18,079 bases of DNA from JBBIKU01 sp037445245. GTDB lineage: Bacteria > Chloroflexota > Anaerolineae > Anaerolineales > Anaerolineaceae. Shown here piece by piece: positions 14,452-18,079 of this stretch. Location of the stretch: NCBI GenBank assembly GCA_037445245.1, contig JBBIKU010000032.1:1-18079 (forward strand), in the 5' to 3' direction. Within the stretch, counting starts at the first letter, position 1; every line of letters starts with the position of its first letter. Position numbers and translations under genes: made by a program. The notes below the pieces were generated by a model, which worked only from the letters and a program-made list of their open reading frames with translations, made no database searches and was not told where the DNA came from.

Positions 14452-15184
14452 TTATTTTCGGATCGCCAGCTTTGCAAACACAATGCTGAGCAGGTAGAGC
14501 ATGAAGAGCGGTAGCATCAGCAAGCCCATGTTGACCGGGTCGGGGGTGGGAGTGATCATGGCTGCCAGGATGGCGATGATCACTACCGCGTAACGCCAGT
14601 GTTTGGCGAGCATATTGGGGGTGACGATTCTGAAACGCGCCAGAATATAGACGAACAAGGGCGTCTCGAAGCTGACCCCCACCCAGAATAACAGGTTGGT
14701 CACGAAATTGAAATAATTGACCGGGCGGGGAANNNNNNNNNNTAGTGCGGATACCCATAAAACCGATCAGAAAGGGCAGTGCTGCCGGTAGCATGATAAA
14801 GTAAGCAAACAGCACGCCGGCGGCAAACATGAAGGTTGCCAGGGGCATAGCGAGCAGCACCCAGCGCCGCTCCTTGGGCGTCAATCCGGGCAGAATGAAC
14901 GCCAGCAATTGGTAAATAATGACTGGAAAAGCGAGAATGAAGCCGCTCAGCAGCGACACCTTCATGAAGATGGTGATGTTCTCGGTGACTTCAATGGAGA
15001 CCAGTTCGGTGATTCCACCGATCGGGCGCGCCAGAATATCGACCAGTCGTTCGGCAAAGATGAAGCTTAAAAATGTGGCGATGGCGAGGGAGATCAGGGC
15101 TCTGAAAACCCGGTCGCGCAGTTCCCCCAGATGTTCCCAGACTGACATGGGAGTGTTTTCCACCCTCTTCTTTTTTACGGGCAT
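14452..15184 (-). CDS. tatC: Sec-independent translocase protein TatC, interrupted by an assembly gap
   Basis: TatC is the six-helix membrane receptor for twin-arginine signal peptides. The first part (about 146 aa before the gap) has WEHLGELRDRVFRALI (the conserved HL-ELR-R opening), FILPGLTPKERRW and AYFIMLPAALPFLIGF. The second part (about 92 aa) has NFVTNLLFWVGVSFETPLFVY (conserved FE-P), RYAVVIIAILAAMITPTPDP and a final hydrophobic helix ending AKLAIRK. The two halves are in different frames only because ten arbitrary N separate them. Total length would be about 245 aa or slightly more, normal for TatC. GGAG (15191-15194) lies 6 bases before the ATG. The longer frame running to 14414 is the wrong frame after the gap. 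Confidence 0.9.
14733..14742. other. Assembly gap (10 N) inside tatC
   Basis: Ten N separate the fourth-helix region of TatC from its second half. No adapter remnant is seen on either side, unlike the first gap. Confidence 0.95.
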
Positions 15185-15228
15185 GGGAATCTCCGGAAAG
15201 GGTGTGCAATCGACCGCAACATGCTCCG

Positions 15229-15234
15229 ATTATA
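15229..15234 (-). promoter_or_regulatory. Candidate -10 of a tatC promoter
   Basis: On the - strand a perfect TATAAT lies about 45 bases before the tatC ATG, inside the copA-tatC spacer. The -35 region is poor. It suggests that tatC does not depend on copA transcription. Confidence 0.45.
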
Positions 15235-15287
15235 ACCGAATTGGAGGCGTGTCCGCTCTGGCGATGTTCACCGCCGCGGCAACTGAA

Positions 15288-15373
15288 AGATAGCCGGGCA
15301 ATGGGGTTGTAAGGGCGGCGAAAGGGACGCCATCGCGCCAGTCATTGGCGATGGTGACTGGCGCCGGCTATCT
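15288..15373. repeat. Nested and interleaved inverted repeats in the copA-tatC spacer
   Basis: An outer perfect pair, AGATAGCCGG (15288-15297) and CCGGCTATCT (15364-15373), encloses a second perfect 10-bp pair, GCGCCAGTCA (15335-15344) and TGACTGGCGC (15355-15364), which shares one base with it. GGCG (15317-15320) can pair with CGCC (15328-15331). A further pair, CCATCGC (15330-15336) with GCGATGG (15348-15354), is interleaved with the inner stem and would compete with it. No T-tract follows in either direction, so this is more than a plain terminator. It could be a structured RNA, a switch or a DNA-protein site. Confidence 0.65.
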
Positions 15374-15419
15374 ATAGGTTGGGAGGGTTGGATTGCAATC
15401 TGCGGATGGCAGCGGTTGG

Positions 15420-17843
15420 TTAGAGGTTGAAGCGTTTGAGACGCAGGCTGTTGGTGACCACGAAGACGCTGCTGAATGCCATCGCTGCTGCTGCCAGCAT
15501 GGGGTTCAGAAAACCGGCTGCCGCTGCCGGGATGAGCAGCACATTGTAAAAGAAAGCCCAAAACAGGTTTTGCTTGATGGTGCGCAGGGTACGCCGCGAG
15601 AGCGCAACTGCTCGCCATACTCCACGCAGGTCGCCGCTGATTAGCACCACCGGCGCCGACGCCATTGCCACGTCTGTGCCGCTGCCGATCGCCATCCCCA
15701 CATCGGCTTGCGCCAGGGCGGGAGCGTCGTTGATGCCGTCGCCGACCATCGCCACCACCCTGCCGGCTTCTTGCAGGCGTTTGACCTCGACGGCTTTGTC
15801 GCCCGGCAGCACCTCTGCCAGCACGGTGTCCACCCCCACCTGGCGGGCAATGGCGGCGGCGGTTTGCAGATTGTCGCCGGTGATCATCACCACTTGCAGC
15901 CCCATGCGCTGCAGATTGCGAATGGCTTCGATTGATCCATCCTTGACCGTATCGGCAATGCCGATCATACCCTGAATGCTGCCGTTAAGGGCAATCAGAA
16001 CGGCAGTTTTACCCTCGGCTTGCAGGCGTTGCAAATCTTGCTGCAAGCCATTGGCGTCCAGTCCGCGCTCGCGCAGCATACGCGGGCTGCCGACGATGAC
16101 CTTTCTGCCCTCCACCTCGGCTTCGACCCCCTGCCCGGCTTCGGCGCGAAATGCCTGCGGAGCGTGTAGCGGGATGCCACGCTCACCGGCTTCGGCAACG
16201 ATGGCTTCACCCAGAGGATGTTCACTGCCTTTCTCGACCGAAGCAGCCAAGCGGATCAATTCGTCCGGCCCGCCCGCCAACCCATTGACGATCACATCCG
16301 TCACTACCGGCTGCCCGCGGGTGATCGTGCCGGTCTTATCGAGCACGATGGTGTTGAGCCTGCCAGCGCGTTCCAACGCCTCGCCGGATTTGAAGAGCAC
16401 GCCCATTTCGGCGCCCTTGCCGGTACCGACCATCACTGCCGTGGGCGTCGCCAGACCCATGGCGCACGGGCAGGCGATCACCAGCACCGCCACCATGTTG
16501 ATCAACGCTCGGGTGAAGGGGGCGATTTGCGCTTCCGGAGGCAGCGGTAACAGGAAGTACCAGGCTACGAAGGTCAGGGCTGCAATCACCAGCACGATGG
16601 GAACGAAAACGGCTGAAATACGGTCGGCGAGCTGTTGAATGGGTGCCTTGCTGCCCTGCGCTTCTTCTACCAAGCGGATGATCTGCGCCAGGGCGGTTTC
16701 TTTGCCGACCTTGGTGGCTTCGAACTTGAGCAACCCCAGCTTGTTGAGGGTGGCGCCAATGACGGCGTCGCCGGGAGCTTTATCAACCGGAAGCGATTCG
16801 CCGGTGAGCATCGATTCGTCCACCGCTGAGCGCCCCTCGACCACCACGCCATCCACGGCGATTTTCTCGCCGGGTCGCACGATCACCAGGTCGCCGACGC
16901 GCACCTCTTCAGCGGGGATCACCATTTCGTTGCCGTTGCGCAGGACGCGTGCGTTTTGTGGACGCAGACTCATCAACTTTTTGATGGCTTCGCTGGTCTG
17001 TCCCTTGGCGCGGGCTTCCAGGAATTTCCCCAGGCGGGTCATGGTGATGATGACGGCGGCGGTTTCGAAGTACACATGCCCCGGGATCCATCCCAGGGCG
17101 ATGGGGATCGAATACAGGTAAGCAGCGGAGGTGCCGATCGAAATCAACACGTCCATGTTGGCGGCGCCGTTGCGCAGCGCCTTGTAGGCGCCGATGTAAT
17201 ACTGCCTGCCGACATAAAATTGCACCGGGGTTGCCAGCAGGAACATCAAACCGTCCATCCAGCGGGCATGCGCCAGCGCCATGGGCAGCAAGCCAAAATC
17301 CCGGCTCATGGCGAGCACAAACAGCGGCAGGGTGAAAACGATCCCCACCCACAGATAGCGGCGCTGCTGCTTGATCTCTGCCTGGCGGGCTTGCGCTTCG
17401 GCGTCTTGGGCTTCGCCGCCGACCTCGACCGCTTCGAAACCGGCGGCGACGATTGCCTGGCGCAGCTCGCTCTGGGTTATGATGGTGGGGATATAACGCG
17501 CCCTTACCCGCTCACCGGCAAAGCTGACGCGGGCGTCGAGCACACCTTCAAGCCGCCTGAGTGCTTTTTCGAGGCGACGGGCGTCGTTGTCGTCGTTCAG
17601 GCGGCGGATGATCAGGTCTGCTTCACCGCTGGCGACGTCGTAACCGGCGTGCTGTACGCGCCCGACCAGTTCATCCAGGCTGACAAGATGGGGGTCGAAA
17701 CTGACGGTGGCGCGTTCGGAGGAAAGGTTGACGTTGGCAAAATCAACCCCGGCGACCTTCTTGAGATTGCGCTCAACCGTCGCCACGCAGTTGGCGCAAG
17801 TCATACCGGTGATGGGCAGGGTGATCTGCTTGCTGGCGGGCAT
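15420..17843 (-). CDS. copA: Copper(I)-translocating P-type ATPase CopA
   Basis: P1B-1 ATPase that exports Cu(+) across the cytoplasmic membrane at the cost of ATP. The N-terminal heavy-metal domain has GMTCANC (Cys16, Cys19). A second domain of the same fold (about 76-143) lacks any Cys-x-x-Cys. The membrane part carries CPC (Cys458-Pro-Cys460) in IACPCAMGLATP. C-terminal FFYNVLLIP and MAFSSVFVVTNS match the YN and MxxSS motifs of the Cu(+) subgroup. Cytosolic domains show LTGES (actuator), the phosphorylation site DKTGT (Asp502), SEHPLGEAI (nucleotide binding) and MVGDGINDAPAL near residue 700. Length is 807 aa, normal. GGAGGAG lies in the end of the upstream chaperone gene, 5 bases away, so the two are an operon. 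Confidence 0.96.
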   Translation of the reverse strand: MPASKQITLPITGMTCANCVATVERNLKKVAGVDFANVNLSSERATVSFDPHLVSLDELVGRVQHAGYDVASGEADLIIRRLNDDNDARRLEKALRRLEGVLDARVSFAGERVRARYIPTIITQSELRQAIVAAGFEAVEVGGEAQDAEAQARQAEIKQQRRYLWVGIVFTLPLFVLAMSRDFGLLPMALAHARWMDGLMFLLATPVQFYVGRQYYIGAYKALRNGAANMDVLISIGTSAAYLYSIPIALGWIPGHVYFETAAVIITMTRLGKFLEARAKGQTSEAIKKLMSLRPQNARVLRNGNEMVIPAEEVRVGDLVIVRPGEKIAVDGVVVEGRSAVDESMLTGESLPVDKAPGDAVIGATLNKLGLLKFEATKVGKETALAQIIRLVEEAQGSKAPIQQLADRISAVFVPIVLVIAALTFVAWYFLLPLPPEAQIAPFTRALINMVAVLVIACPCAMGLATPTAVMVGTGKGAEMGVLFKSGEALERAGRLNTIVLDKTGTITRGQPVVTDVIVNGLAGGPDELIRLAASVEKGSEHPLGEAIVAEAGERGIPLHAPQAFRAEAGQGVEAEVEGRKVIVGSPRMLRERGLDANGLQQDLQRLQAEGKTAVLIALNGSIQGMIGIADTVKDGSIEAIRNLQRMGLQVVMITGDNLQTAAAIARQVGVDTVLAEVLPGDKAVEVKRLQEAGRVVAMVGDGINDAPALAQADVGMAIGSGTDVAMASAPVVLISGDLRGVWRAVALSRRTLRTIKQNLFWAFFYNVLLIPAAAAGFLNPMLAAAAMAFSSVFVVTNSLRLKRFNL

Positions 17844-17848
17844 GCGGG

Positions 17849-18058
17849 TTACTCCTCCGCAGCGGGGTAATTGATCTCTGCCAGCAGGGTTTTGATCTGC
17901 TCCTCGGTGGCGGGCGGTTCGAAGGCAATGGTTGCTTGCCTGGTATCAACTCGCGCCTCAACCGAGCGCACACCGGTCAGATCGCTCAATTCGTTCTTGA
18001 TCGTGTGCACGCAGTGGTTGCAGGAAATATTTGGAATGTTATAGGTAACGGTTTGCAT
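17849..18058 (-). CDS. copZ: CopZ-like copper chaperone (heavy-metal-associated domain protein)
   Basis: A single 69-aa heavy-metal-associated domain that would carry Cu(+) in the cytosol and hand it to CopA. The metal site is ISCNHCVHTIKNEL (Cys-Asn-His-Cys) in the usual position after the first strand, followed by GVRSVEARVDTRQATIAF, the standard second and third strands. The Met that normally precedes the metal loop is replaced (NISCNHC). GGGAGG lies 7 bases before the ATG. It is immediately upstream of copA with a 5-base spacer. The promoter and any CsoR- or CueR-type operator lie beyond the window edge. Confidence 0.93.
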   Translation of the reverse strand: MQTVTYNIPNISCNHCVHTIKNELSDLTGVRSVEARVDTRQATIAFEPPATEEQIKTLLAEINYPAAEE

Positions 18059-18079
18059 GGTAACCTCCCGGGATGGGTG

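Noticed and set aside
15345..15375. Fluoride-riboswitch-like GGCGATGGTG
   Set aside because: Only this short string resembles the motif. The downstream conserved half is absent and no fluoride exporter follows.
16956..17870. 304-aa + strand ORF opposite copA
   Set aside because: Antisense shadow of a clearly conserved P-type ATPase, with low-complexity Gly/Asp/Gln composition.

Overview
The window looks like a draft, scaffolded bacterial chromosome segment, most likely from a Chloroflexota (Anaerolineae-like) bacterium. That assignment is an inference from three things: the style of the encoded proteins, a tRNA without an encoded CCA end, and a fused alpha/beta glycyl-tRNA synthetase. No taxonomic marker gene is present. 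Two 10-N gaps (7963-7972 and 14733-14742) interrupt genes, and the first is flanked by an exact Illumina adapter fragment.

Region 1 (1-7118, + strand) is housekeeping. It starts with the 3' part of a tRNA-Gln(UUG), then a long hairpin followed by six T that sits only 26 bases before glmU. Next come a tightly packed run of glmU, a CorC/HlyC-type CBS membrane protein, cytidine deaminase and recO (overlapping or nearly overlapping genes), and then, behind its own TATAAT promoter, a single-chain glycyl-tRNA synthetase. The cdd-recO-glyQS order echoes the Firmicutes ybeY-dgkA-cdd-era-recO-glyQ-glyS cluster without era.

Region 2 (7140-11033) holds a small unknown membrane protein on the - strand and a complete energy-coupling-factor (ECF) vitamin/micronutrient importer on the + strand: S component (broken by the gap), EcfT and two ATPases. 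The two ATPases are asymmetric: unusual residues in Walker A of the first and in the signature motif of the second fall into the same predicted composite ATP site. The substrate cannot be read from the sequence.

Region 3 (11067-15184, - strand) contains, in transcription order, tatC (broken by the second gap), tatA, tatB, a C45/penicillin-acyltransferase-like Ntn hydrolase, a predicted lipoprotein and a multi-pass membrane protein of unknown function. tatC and tatA each have a TATAAT-like -10 upstream.

Region 4 (15185-18058, - strand) is a copper efflux pair, a CopZ-like chaperone and a CopA Cu(+) P-type ATPase. It is separated from tatC by a 235-bp spacer with nested and interleaved perfect inverted repeats that no gene explains.

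No gene-free stretch exceeds about 300 bp. The largest are 7680-7898 (divergent promoter region) and 15185-15419 (structured spacer). I saw no CRISPR array, insertion sequence or phage gene. Nothing here is a clearly new system; the best leads are the 15288-15373 structured element, the tRNA/hairpin/glmU leader, the asymmetric ECF importer and the Tat-linked C45 hydrolase.
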